Assembly: GCA_907165275.2 (NCBI GenBank) | Contig: OU015659.1 | Coordinates: 6,986,501 to 7,050,500, forward strand | DNA: 64,000 nucleotides | Direction of reading: 5' to 3' | Origin: Zygaena filipendulae | Taxonomy: Eukaryota > Arthropoda > Insecta > Lepidoptera > Zygaenidae | Part shown: piece by piece, positions 47,001 through 57,300 of the stretch | Layout of the letters: the number at the start of each line of letters is the position of its first letter | Numbering within the stretch: position 1 is the stretch's first letter | Position numbers and translations under genes: made by a program | Notes under the pieces: generated by a model | What the model was told of the DNA's origin: nothing | Seen by the model: the letters and a program-made list of their open reading frames with translations, nothing else | Databases searched by the model: none

Positions 47001-49264
47001 GATAATTTCGGAGTTCCCGCGGGAACTCCGGGAAAAAAAGATCCATTGTCTTTTTCTGTACCTACCCCTAAAGCGCATGCAAAATTTCAAAATGATCGGT
47101 TTAGTAGTTAATGTGTGAAAGCGTAACGAACAAACTCACTGTCGCAGTTAAAATAGGACAGCAAATCGCGTCGCGTCTTATAATCTCGTCACGTCGAAAG
47201 GGTGGGTGTTAGCGTGAACCTTTTACCCATATTTTTAAATTTTATATATGTTATATATGTTCTTAGGCAGTACATCCAGCTGAATGTAATACCCCTTGGT
47301 ATAGAGCGATGGGGTGAGCGCATTTTCGTCAGCACGCCGAGATGGAAGCGGGGAGTGCCAGCAACACTGTCGACATTACCAGTCGTGGCCCAAGAGGAGT
47401 CGCCGCCACTGAAACCTTACCCAAACTGGGATTGGCATACAGCAGGTATGCCTACATCATCAGCATCCTCAGCAGGCCCTTGAAGTATAACTAATTAATA
47501 AATTGATAACTAATTACGCTTTTTTGGGTTTACAGATTAAAAAACCCATTAAAATAAAAAAAAAGGATTGATTACAATTTTTATTTGATAATTTTCTTTT
47601 TTTTTTTTTTTTATTAACTGATTGGTCAGACATTTGTCCATAATCTCGCCTGATTGTAAGCGTAGATATGAACTTAGGTGTTACACGTCTGCCAATTAAG
47701 TACCTGTTCACTCTGCTCTTGAAGAGGTCCAGATGGTAGTTTGGGGGAAACACAGACTCCGGCAGGTCGTTCCAATCCCTAGCGGTACGCATAATGAAAG
47801 ACGAAGCAATTTTAGAAAATGTATACGTTTAGGTAGTCTCTCTATTGAGCTCTATAGTGGACGCTACTGTTCTGTGGTCGTGGGAGGTGTTGTTACATCC
47901 TAATTAATATTCATGCAAGAAAAGAAAATCTATATGTTAGCATTATTGAGAGAACTTATACACCGGCATCATTCTAGCTTATCTATACATAAATAACAAT
48001 TAATCTGCAAATGTGTTTGCACCAATTTGGATAATTCTTTTTTGTGTTCATTATTGTTAGGACAAGGTTTTTATAAAAGAACTTTCACTGCTAATTAGCT
48101 GATATTATATAAGAAGTAATTTAGGTTACTTTGGAGTTCCTGCTAGAATTCCGAAACTCACGTGAATGAATCTCCGAAATAGTTGGACCGATTTTGACGG
48201 GTTTTTTACTGCTAATTAGCTGATGTTATGAGGACTAAATTATTATAGACTACTTTGGAGTTGCTACGGGAATTCCGAAACTCATGTGGGTGAGACCGCG
48301 GAGCACAGCTAGTTTTTCGAGTAACTACTTGTCAAATTTTTCAGATAATTGCACCGGTTTCACGTCAGTGTTTCGTATGAACATCGATCATTGCGGCATC
48401 ATGTGGGTCCTCGATTTCGGACAAGTAGAAGCCTTCGAGACACCTCGCCAACTGTGCCCACCCTCCCTCTTTGCAATTGACTTAGCAACGGACACTGTGA
48501 AAGCACGTTACCCGATCCCGAGTGAATACGTGCTGCAGAATTCGCTGATTACCAACCTCGTTGTTGACTCGAGAGACGCCCAGTGCAGAGACTTACACGT
48601 TTACATCGCTGATGCCTGGCGTTTCGGACTTATTGTCTTTAGAGTATCCGACGCGGCCTTTTGGAGATTTGCTCATTACAGTTTCTACCCTGAACCACTG
48701 CTCTCCAATTATACGCTACACGGACTCAATTATCAGTGGTCGGACGGACTATTTGGTATGTCTTTGGGTAAAGTTATAAATGGGGACCGACTTTTGTACT
48801 ATCATGCAATGTCGAGTTCTTTAGAATTTGTTGTGAGCACGTCAGTGATACGTGATCCTACGCGTGTCAGTAACGCTGTCAGTGAATTCAGACTACTTGG
48901 CGAGAGCCGTGGCGCAAACGGCCAGGTGTCAGCCGCAGCAGTCGACCGCAACGGTATTATGTTCTTTAACTTAGTTTCACAAGACAGCATCGGGTGTTGG
49001 GACACACGTAAACCATATAAGAACGCTAATATATGTATCGTGGCACAAAATAATGTAAGTTTAGTATATCCAAATGATTTGCGGATAGATCAGGAGATAC
49101 CTCAATACGTTTGGATCATATCAAACAAATTGCCAATGTACGCGTTGAATCTGATTAATCCAAACGAGTACAACTATCGTGTGATGTTTTTAGATCCCTT
49201 GCATGCAGTAAAAAATAATATTTGTCACTCACAAAACAATTTTTTTTCTGATTATTATGACTAA
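44091..49264 (+). CDS. yellow/MRJP-family protein, gene C (four coding exons, 431 aa)
   Basis: Coding exons: 44091-44129, 46206-46363, 47267-47445, 48345-49264; phases 0, 2, 1 agree and the total is 432 codons with stop. Exon 3 must use the acceptor TTCTTAG at 47260-47266, since the CAG three bases later breaks the frame. Exon 1 encodes MVIMHSPILKMQK and exon 2 a hydrophobic signal-like run (IISCLIGLVFVSTSVVSS). Hallmarks: TLYRWKQIDYEF, VIPLGIERWGERIFVSTPRW, GVPATLSTLP, CTGFTSVFRMNIDHCGIMWV, LCPPSLFAIDLATDT, LHGLNYQWSDGLFGMSLG, SIGCWDTRKPY. Intron positions and phases after exons 2 and 3 equal those of gene B. Probably secreted; role unknown. Transposon pieces crowd its introns, one 22 bp past the exon 2 donor. 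Confidence 0.9.
44519..44640. mobile_element. Half copy of the palindromic MITE at 34038-34282
   Basis: GCCGCACTCAGAGTCGTTTT, TTAATGATTACTTAATT, AACTGCCGCACTGAGACG and TTAATGTTAATTAGCATTTA match one arm and the centre of 34038-34282. In intron 1 of yellow gene C. Confidence 0.65.
45238..45400 (-). repeat. CCGCGG-type repeat in intron 1 of yellow C
   Basis: ACTAGCTGTGCCCCGCAGTT start; GAATTCCCGCAAGAACTCC follows, and a second phrase ATTCACCCGCGTGAGTTTT is at about 45378. The open frame running through it is repeat sequence. Confidence 0.6.
45955..46125 (+). mobile_element. LINE 3' tail with (ATTCT)n end
   Basis: CAAAGGTTGTCTGGAAGAGA, TCGCTAGTAAAGCGATAAGA, CCGCCTTTTGTATGC and GTGTACAATAAAGTGTATTC are the well-known 3' end of a lepidopteran LINE family, followed by five ATTCT repeats (about 46098-46124). 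Only the tail is present. Confidence 0.75.
46385..46535 (-). repeat. CCGCGG-type repeat immediately after exon 2 of yellow C
   Basis: CTAGCTGTGCCCCGCGGTTT begins about 22 bp after the exon 2 donor GTATGA. AGTTTCATCACAATCGGACC follows. The reading frame that extends exon 2 into this area is repeat sequence. Confidence 0.7.
46620..46925 (+). repeat. ~300-bp dispersed repeat, family of 15131-15425
   Basis: CTCGAAAGCGCATTTTCATC, TACTCAGCTCCTGATGTG, CAGACAGACAGACAGACA and GATTGCATTTTTGGCATCAG; inverted relative to 15131-15425, same orientation as 56960-57295. Confidence 0.7.
46970..47165 (-). repeat. CCGCGG-type repeat in intron 2 of yellow C
   Basis: GTAGCTGTCCCCCGCGATTT, GAGTTCCCGCGGGAACTCCG and a tail CGAACAAACTCACTGTCGCA; ends about 100 bp before exon 3. 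Confidence 0.65.
47514..47815 (-). mobile_element. LINE ORF2 3' end fragment in intron 3 of yellow C
   Basis: The minus frame reads SSFIMRTARDWNDLPESVFP then LDLFKSRVNRYLIGRR, the usual C-terminal motif of jockey/CR1-type LINE polymerases (ARxWNxLP ... FKxxVNxYL). A long T-run lies at about 47589-47612. Only the end of the element remains. Confidence 0.7.
48120..48315 (+). repeat. CCGCGG-type repeat in intron 3 of yellow C
   Basis: Two partial units: TTTGGAGTTCCTGCTAGAAT with AACTCACGTGAATGAATCTC, then TTTGGAGTTGCTACGGGAAT ending GACCGCGGAGCACAGCTAGT at 48312, about 32 bp before the exon 4 splice acceptor. Confidence 0.7.
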
Positions 49265-49484
49265 AATAATGAGAATAATATTGTAATTTGACAGTACCTA
49301 TACGTAATTAATTTTATATAATTTAATATTTTTTTATTTAAGTATTATTAAATATAATAATAAATTGATAATTTTTATTCGTAATTGCTTTTTAATTGTA
49401 AAATATGAGATATGGTAGCAATAAAAGAAAATTTGACATTAAAACTCTTTTTTCTTACCGCATTATGAGTTTGTTTTCTTATTT

Positions 49485-51916
49485 TTATTTCTTCGTATTT
49501 TCGCGAGTGTTAGTACTTTTTTGTCCTTGTGTGTCACAATTTTTGCGTCTATCACTGTCCGTATCAGAACTCGTTCTTGGATTATCTGTATGACCATTAT
49601 ATGAACTTGTATTATCTGTGAGGTGTTTAGTTTTATCTGCTAGTGAAGATTTTTTATTTGTTAACAGACGATTCCTCATGCTGTCAATAATAGACCGTAA
49701 ACTGTCAGTTGAAGATGTTTGAATTCCACAACTTCTTTTCTGCTTTGTGTCACTATTAACTGGTAAATTATTATTATTGGAGCTCTTACGCCATACGATA
49801 TCCTTAGATTTCCGATCCGGTCTTGTGAATGTTTGACGTTTGCTCGACCTAAGGTGTAATTCTTTGGCACGTGATGATATTTTAGGAGAAGTTTCCTTTT
49901 TTCGGCTAATCACCTTTTTTATTTCTACGGAAACTCGTTCATTGGGAGCTATAGACACTGTACGTTTAAGTGTTGTCAATGTTTTACCATTATCCTCTTG
50001 TCTAAATTCATCACGAATAGTTCTAGTGCCATTAATTTTATGATCAGACTTGAGTGTGAAAGGTAAATCAGAGGGTTTTTTATTGAATATGTTAGGATAA
50101 TCTCTTAAGTAAGATGCAGTTCTTCCTGTAGTGTTTCCGACAAAGGGTGGTGTTTCGGTATCCTCTGTAGATAGAGCGGTGCATTCAATACTGAGCTTAG
50201 GTCCTGTTTCTCGTGAATGAGAACTTGTGAATTTTATTGAATCGACGCCTTCTTTTTTAAGATACGCACTTATCTGCAATAACATCAAGCAAAATTGTTC
50301 TAAAATCCGATCTGTGTCGCGTGGCACTACAACTTCAGTTCCAAGCCAGTCTTCGTAGCTAACTGTTTCTGACATAACTCTGTTAGAAATTGTAGGTAAC
50401 GGTCCAATAAAATTTAAATCGTTCAATGTGTCTTCGACGTCAATGTTAGTAGAGACAAGTTGCGTCATCTTTAATGATTTTGGTAGCGATTGTGAAATCT
50501 CCCCAGATTGTCTATCTAAGTAACTGCTGTAAAATAATGAAAAAATATATTTATGTGAATCGAGACTTTTCTCCGAGCTATTATTATTTTAAAAATAACT
50601 AGCTTTCCCACACGTTTTCAACCGCGTTTCACTCTTTTCACCCCCTTGGGAGTATTTACGCGGAAACTCTTGACAAAACAAATACCTATTTATATATTGT
50701 TCAAATGATACCTTAATCAGTAAATTCATTAAAAAGTTACACGATTACAAATAAACGCACTAATACGAGTGCATAATACATATTATTTAAATATGACTTA
50801 AAAATAATTGACATAGAGTTAATTTAATTACTTACAAGTTAGAGATCATTCGCTTGCGTAGCTGATCTTCTCCCAATAATGACTTAGTGCGTCTTCTACG
50901 TACAGCTAATTCAAGACCATAGTCGTGGTTACTCGGAACGAGTGTGACCGGAAATGACTTGAATGTTGATGCAATTTTCAATGTGTGATAATAGCTAACA
51001 GAAGAATAAAAATAATAATTTCATTTATTGTTGACAAAATGTAAGAGAAATTTTACTCTAAATTTTACCTGAGGATAAGCAACCACATGTAAAACGCTGG
51101 AAAGATGGCTGTGATCTTTATAACGACGAACTTAATACATGGTGGTCTGGCTGGGCCGAGGAGCACGCAGGTGCCGAGACCCAAAGCAAGGCTAGTCAGT
51201 TCACACAGCAGCTTCCTAATAGCAGCCAAAAGGAGCCAAGGTAGAACTAATGTAGGTCGTTCCTCCTAATAAAAATCAAGCTTTAAATAAAAACCAGAAC
51301 AAAAGGCTTATGTATTTAAAATATTATAATATTATATGGTTAGTACAAGAAATACAGGATACAGCAAGACAATATAGGCGGCTATATAGACGTAGACGGT
51401 GAAGCATTGCACCAGCATCACTCCAGATATGATAGTTCGCAGAGCGCGCTGCACTGGCATCGATAGTTCCTCGGGCATATTCATTTGCCATACCTGCCGT
51501 CATATAAATAATACTATCACTAGAGGTAAAGTAATGCCACTCTCTAAAAAAATATCGATAGTTAGATAGGGTAAGCTTTATTTGTTATTTTTGATAGTAC
51601 TTCTGCAGCATTACAACGTAATACAAGTAAAAAAAGTTTATTATATATTATAAAGTCAATACCAATAAAAGTGGTAGCTGTTTTGGCAGTTTTGGTTTCT
51701 ACTTTTCTTTATAAAGTATAAAGTTAAAATCTTCGAAGAATAGTTCGGTAGTGGTACCCAATGATTAGTCAGTTACAGGCGCCTTATGAGTCAAATATTG
51801 CAAAAATGTTTGTTCACCTGTTTTAAATTTGCGTTTACTTTGAACAGTGTAGCATCGAATATGGTCCGTATGAGGCCCAGCAGAGTCCAGAGACACACTT
51901 CTGATTGCAAGTTCAT
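49485..51916 (-). CDS. Uncharacterised multi-pass membrane protein with long polar tail, 544 aa
   Basis: Exons in transcript order: 51916-51818, 51493-51356, 51265-51069, 50994-50836, 50526-49485; GT-AG borders throughout, phases 0,0,2,2, 545 codons with stop. The first ~215 residues hold about four hydrophobic spans: VCLWTLLGLI, FTVYVYIAAYIVLLY, LTSLALGLGTCVLLG and IFPAFYMWLLIL. A basic linker (VRRRRTKSLLGEDQLRKR) follows, then about 350 hydrophilic residues rich in Ser, Thr, Lys, Asp and Asn with no recognised domain, probably disordered and cytoplasmic. The four-span plan recalls small insect membrane proteins of septate junctions, but I cannot assign it. The start is uncertain: an acceptor-like CGTAG lies just before the ATG, so an upstream coding exon is possible. 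The stop is about 220 bp from that of yellow C, tail to tail. Confidence 0.75.
50595..50700 (-). repeat. Partial repeat inside intron 4 of the membrane-protein gene
   Basis: ACTAGCTTTCCCACACGTTT and TCTTTTCACCCCCTTGGGAG, related to the 2073-2283 / CCGCGG families. Confidence 0.45.
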
Positions 51917-52400
51917 GCCTACGTAGGACAAAATATTTATCATTGTGTATTAATTGTGGTTTGCAGGTTTTATGAATGACAGTTATTTGGAAAAGTATTT
52001 TTAACAGGACTACATCTTTAAAAGGCGCTGTAATGTCACTTTTTTGTCAGTGGTTATTAGATACTTAACTTTTTTATATGCGAATATTTGAAGTTTTCTA
52101 CAGTATCTACGATAAAAACCGAGGATAAAAAAATTTCATTTTCATTCTTTTTTTTATAAAGCTAACCCTTTTCGGGGAAGGCTAAAACTTTTCTATCAAT
52201 TCAGTTTATTTACTTAATGACTAACACCAGTGCGTAGAGTTTGAATAGGCGTTTTTATCTCTCAAAGGAGGTTGAATTAAAAAGAAAATCCTTCTGCCCG
52301 CTTACATAATACCTTGTGCAAAATTTGAAATACCAAAACTCAGTGGTATGTGCTATGCGCTTATCATCAGTAAATCATTCCCTCTATAAATAATTATAAA
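51917..52400. other. Upstream region of the membrane-protein gene
   Basis: No further exon is recognised. It contains AT-rich sequence and could hold the promoter and a 5' UTR exon of the minus-strand gene. Confidence 0.35.
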
Positions 52401-52404
52401 CTTA

Positions 52405-53300
52405 TAATATTATAAATGCGGAAGTAACTCGGTCTGTTTGTCTGTCATGAAATTTTGAATTACAGTGTACACGTTTTTAGGGGTAGGTACAGAGAGGGAC
52501 GTAGAGTACCTACTTTTTATTCCGGAATTCCCGCGGGAACTCTAAAATGAAAGCGGCGAACAGCTAGCAGAAGCATTATGACGGCACTTTCCCTGCTAGT
52601 TAGCTAATGTTATAAGAAGTGATTTAGGCTACTCTGTAGTTCCTGCGGGAGTCTCGAAACTCACGCGGATCACTAAATGCATATGAAAGTATAAAAAAAT
52701 GATCTTTGAAATTTTAGTCTGTCTGTCTGTCTATCTGTTTGTTCCGGCTAATCTCTGAAATGGCTGAACCGATTTTGACGGGACTTTCACTGGCTGTTAG
52801 TCCTTACAACATCAGCATGTTATAAGGATTAACTCAGGCTACTTTTATTTTAGAAAAAATTGTTCCTGCGGGAATTCCGAAACTCACGTAGGTGAAACTG
52901 CGGGGTACAGCTAGGAAGGAATAAATTAGGCTACTTTGAAGTTCCTGCGGGAATTCGGAAACTCACGCGCCTCGGCTAAAACCGCTGGGCACAGCTAGAA
53001 TTTAGATAAATGCATCAATTTGGATGTTTGACTCTATAAGCTGGGTGTGTTTATATATCTATAGTATAACTAGCTGTCCCCCGCGATTTCATCCGCGGTA
53101 ATTTCGGAGTTCCCGCGGAGGTTGCGGGAAAAAAGTACTCTATGTCCTTCAGTTCCCGAGGGAATTCCGGGATAAAAACTATCCTATCTTTTAAGTTGGA
53201 CCATTTTATGAATGGTTACAAAATTTGATCAAAATCCGTTCAGTAGTTTCGGAGTCCATCGCGGACAAACAACGTGACACGTGATTTATATATATTAGAT
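52405..53300. repeat. Cluster of CCGCGG-type repeats
   Basis: Several units in a row: about 52410-52567 (ends GAAAGCGGCGAACAGCTAGC), 52580-52690, 52700-52915 (with CTGTCTGTCTGTCTATCTG, ends GCGGGGTACAGCTAG), 52920-53000 (ends GGGCACAGCTAGA), and an inverted unit 53070-53290 (ACTAGCTGTCCCCCGCGATT). This fills most of the gap between two divergent transcription starts. Confidence 0.7.
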
Positions 53301-53639
53301 ATATAAGTAATTCTATGTAGTATACCACGTTTGCTTGGTTTCCACGACACAAGCTAATAATAGCTTACTGTGGGATCAAGTAGATCTGTGTGTTGTGATG
53401 TGGATTATTATTATTATTATAAGCCTTGCCGTTGCTGCAAAGTCGAAAATAAAGTCTTACGCAGCATTTGGAAATTATCTTAATATTCGGTACGGCTACA
53501 TTTCTTTTGTAACTTTAAAATGCCCTATTGAAACTTATGAGTTTCATGTTCAGTGGGAAGAAGTTGAAAACGCAGGCAAGAGCTAGCAAGAACTATTTTT
53601 GTGATTAATAAGAACGATAGTAAATAATTAGCGTTATGT

Positions 53640-53955
53640 CGTCACCGCGTCGATCGCATCAGTCGCCGGCCACCGCGCTGCCGCTGAGCGCTGGTCGCTC
53701 ACTGTCGCTCACTGAACCGCGGCATCCGACGCGCGTGTTGTATGCCTCGCCGTACTCAGCAGACGTGTATCCGTGATTGTGAAGCGAGTATCGCGTGTTT
53801 TCCTTTATCACGAACGAGTGACACCGGGCCGCTTTTTTGAAATTTTAACCTCGTACCTTTTGGACTGTTTACTTGTTGTGGACACTATTTGTAATATAGG
53901 AAGACAGAATTGAAAAGTTGGATTTAAAAAAGTCGTAAACAGTTCTTCTGTTAAA
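53640..53955 (+). promoter_or_regulatory. CpG-rich promoter and probable 5' UTR exon of a gene running right
   Basis: About 120 bp at 53640-53760 is strongly CpG- and GC-rich (CACCGCGTCGATCGCATCAG, GGCCACCGCGCTGCCGCTGA, CGACGCGCGTGTTG), unlike the DNA around it. The stretch ends CTGTTAAAG with a donor GTTAGT at 53956. No ATG-started long frame is present, so this looks like a non-coding first exon with a long first intron reaching past the window. The gene is not identifiable. A shared bidirectional promoter with the minus-strand membrane protein is less likely, given about 1.7 kb and repeats between them. Confidence 0.45.
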
Positions 53956-54375
53956 GGTTAGTAAACAATTTTTACGATTTCCTTTCTTATTTCCTGCGCA
54001 ATCGAATCACAATGTTTTTATCAGAGACGTGAATATACTTATTACTATTTTTAGTTTTTTTTTTGTCAAACACATCAGGCGTCAGACACGAATTTACTTG
54101 AAGATCAAATTTATTTACGTTACGTCATTACCTTGAGCCGCTTGCGATGTGAGTTATTTTAAAACTATTAACAGACGTTCGTTGGGCACTATTTTCAACA
54201 GATACAGCACCTACGTATAGAGGGACATTAATAGGTTTAATTTCAAGTTATATTATAATATTAAGTAAGAACAAATTAACCAAAAACAAAAAAGAAAATC
54301 GTTGAATTAATATTATGGTGATAGAATTATAGTACTAATTACTAATGTTACTGAAATAATATCTTCAATCCACAT
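53956..54375. other. Probable intron, nothing recognised
   Basis: AT-rich sequence downstream of the proposed first exon; no exon or repeat identified. Confidence 0.35.
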
Positions 54376-54379
54376 AAAT

Positions 54380-55340
54380 CCTAATTCTATACCAATATAA
54401 ATACGAATTTGAGATTATTTGTTTTTTCTTTACCGTCTTAACTACTAAACCAATCATCAAGAAATTTTGCATACATAGACAAAGGCCATAGGACACTTTT
54501 AATCACGGAATTCCCGCGGGAATTCCGAAATTAACGCTGGTAAAACGGGGGGAAATAGTATAAATAATAAATACATATATAATTAAATCAGTAAACCTGT
54601 ACTACGAATATACCTTCGTATAGTTTTATTTACATCTACAGCTGCTGCAATGTCAAGCATGATGTCATTCTCTGATATGGATGCAAAAATATAATATCAA
54701 CACATTGGATTAATAGAACACGCTAATAGATCTCGCAAAAGAGTTCATTTATGTCACATCACATGGTCATCATAATTAATTACACCTACTATTTTCTGAC
54801 ACAATACAAGAAATTCTTGTTATGCAACTGTAACTGGTTTTAGTGATAATGTTTTAACAACGCCCTCAAGAAAATTTCTTTTTAATCGACTTGATGCGTC
54901 AGAGCTCATCAGTTGAACATTAGACTGAACCTATTATTTAATACTAGCTGTTCCCGCGGTTTTGCCCGCGATCATCTCGCTTGTTTCGGAGTTTCTGTGG
55001 GAATTTCGGGATAAAGAGTCCCCTATTCCAATCACGCCAGATTGGCCACATGGCAGCAACCGGTCGGCATGAATGAGTAACAAACATCGAACCATCCACC
55101 CATCCATCCAAACTTTCACATTAATACGTATAATTCTACTAATATTATAAATGTGAAAGTGTGGATGTTTGGATGTTTGTTACTCAATCACGCAAAAACG
55201 GCTGAACGGATCGGCTGAAATTTGGCATGCTCGTTGTCAGGGGCACAGAGAAGGACATAGGGTGCTTTTTATCCCGGAATTCTCGCGGGAGCTCCGAAAT
55301 TACCACGGATGAAACCGCGGGGCACAGTGGTAGTAGGGCT
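54380..55340. repeat. Three CCGCGG-type repeats
   Basis: Direct copy about 54400-54560 (CGGAATTCCCGCGGGAATTC), inverted copy 54945-55130 (ACTAGCTGTTCCCGCGGTTT) and direct copy 55135-55335 (CAATCACGCAAAAACGGCTG, GAAACCGCGGGGCACAG). The last two abut head to head and could form a large hairpin. Confidence 0.7.
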
Positions 55341-55574
55341 AGTAATAGGTATATATATTAATTAATAATAAGCAAAAAGCGGTTTGTCAACAGTTTTACT
55401 GCCGTAAATTTTTGGCTTTCCTGTGTATTTAGGCCGCCCGCGCCATATTATGCGTGTTTATACTACTTTTCATATATCCTATGTGAGGTGGACATTTTCA
55501 ATTTTTCTTTGCCAAAATTTATTTTTAAGATCATAGAGTTATTATAACTTTGTTTGTAATCTAGGATACCTACA

Positions 55575-55790
55575 TATAAAATGCTTAGTCCTGAATGACG
55601 ACTGACGGATCAACGCACAGCCCAAACCGCTGATTGTAGAGACCTGAAACTTAGAGGGTGTGTTCTTTGTATGACGTAGGCATCCGATAAGAAATGATTT
55701 TCCGAAATTCTTCTCCTAAGGGGATGAAAAGGGGTTGCAAAGTTTGTATGGAACAATTCCGTGGGAACTCCGAAATTATCGTTAGTAATA
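55575..55790 (+). repeat. Third copy of the 2073-2283 repeat family
   Basis: AAAATGCTTAGTCCTGAATG, GAGGGTGTGTTCTTTGTATG, GGCATCCGATAAGAAATGAT and CAAAGTTTGTATGGAACAAT match 2073-2283 and, inverted, 17477-17680. Here the copy includes ACCGCTGATTGTAGAGACCT, missing at 2073 but present at 17477. Confidence 0.7.
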
Positions 55791-56785
55791 ATAATAACAC
55801 TTCCAGTCCAGAATAACAGAAACGTAATTTTCTTGAAGTAGAAGGTACAGGTAGGTAATGAATGAAGCATGCGGTTTACGTCCACAACTTAGTTCATCGT
55901 AGTCCTAGACCGTGGCATCTACAAACAGCGGTTTTGTTTACTCTATAGCCGTGGGTAGTGGGTTCAGTGTGGGAGAATCCGACGATCTCGACCCACACCC
56001 GCTGTGTAACCGAGCAATAAATAAGTAATTAATCAGTTTATTACATAGATGCTTGCCAACATAATTTATGATCTCTTCCATCAGTCGCTAATAAAGTGCT
56101 TAGGTGATAGCATACTGCATATATTAAAACTGGATCAAAAAGAAAGCTTTGCTATGTGTAATTTGTCAGCGGTTCATTTGGTGTTTTGTAAATTATTTTT
56201 TTCTTGATTATAATAACTTAAGATAACAATATCTACTGCCCAATGTGCGGTCCTATAGGTAGTAATGTTTTCTTTTAAAATATATTATAATCACTATATT
56301 TATGTAATAATCTTTTAATTATGCAGAGTAAATTTTTAAGTGGAAGTGATTGGCCAAATAAGAAATTACAAAAATTTTACCATCCACGCCTACATGAAAA
56401 ATTCACCCTGCAGGTTGTTATTTAGTTATCAGAACTACTTCATATTTACTATTTATACAAAATCATAAATAGTCTACCACCACATTTCTTTACACTTCTC
56501 CATTTTCTTTTATCTATAGCTATAGAGGATTCTGCTCTTAAGCGATATCAAACTTATCTAAAATATGGGGTTTGGTCTGCAACAAACAATCCTCTGTCTA
56601 AAATGAATGTAAAAATAGATCCATCAAAAATGAATATTATGAAAAAATATGTTGTGCTTATATGCGTTACATAACGGAAGCACGTGTAACAACACAAACC
56701 GAGCAGAATTCCTTAAGGCACCCCAGATACGCATCATTCTCTACAGGCTATTTTTATACATAACATCAAACACGTGATGAACATT
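55791..56785. other. Intergenic or intronic DNA, no supported exon
   Basis: Around 55915-56020 (GTGGGTAGTGGGTTCAGTGT, CGACCCACACCCGCTGTG) resembles the ends of lepidopteran LINE/SINE copies. The remainder is AT-rich with nothing recognised. Confidence 0.35.
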
Positions 56786-57300
56786 ATTGAATACTAACTT
56801 TGCCCCGCGGTTTCACCTGCGGTAATGTCGGAGTTTCCGCGGGAATTCCGCGATAAAAAGTACCCTAGGTCCTTCTCTGTACCCCTGACAACGTGCATGC
56901 CAAATTTCATCCAAATCCGTTCAGCCGTTTTTGCGTGATTGAGTACTTTTACTGATATGAGAGGATAAGAGCTCGAAAGCGTATTTTCATCAGACTTGCT
57001 TCAAATTTATCGTCACTGCTCAGCTCCTATGTGTCTTAGCGTTATGTTATATAGCCTATAACCTACCCAGGAGTATGGACTACAATCGTACCAAGTTTGT
57101 TCAAAATCCCTTCAGTAGTTTTTGACCCATGCGTGCACATACAGATAGACAGACAGACAGACAGGCAGACAGACAAAACATTTACTGATTGCATTTTTGG
57201 TATCAGTATCGATCACCACTTATCCTCCAACATTAATTTTGAATATATATTCAATGTACAGGATTGACCTACAGTTTTATTATAAGTATAGATAGATAAT
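56786..57300 (-). repeat. CCGCGG-type repeat followed by a copy of the 15131 family
   Basis: About 56795-56945 is an inverted CCGCGG-type copy (TTTGCCCCGCGGTTTCACCT, CGTGCATGCCAAATTTCATC). About 56960-57295 matches 46620-46925 (AAGAGCTCGAAAGCG, GACAGACAGACAGACAGG, GATTGCATTTTTGGTATCAG). Confidence 0.7.

Noticed and set aside
53335..53586. Open frame with a hydrophobic run, possible small membrane protein
   Set aside because: Begins at GTG, not ATG, the hydrophobic run is encoded by a simple ATT repeat, and it follows directly on a repeat copy. No family recognised.
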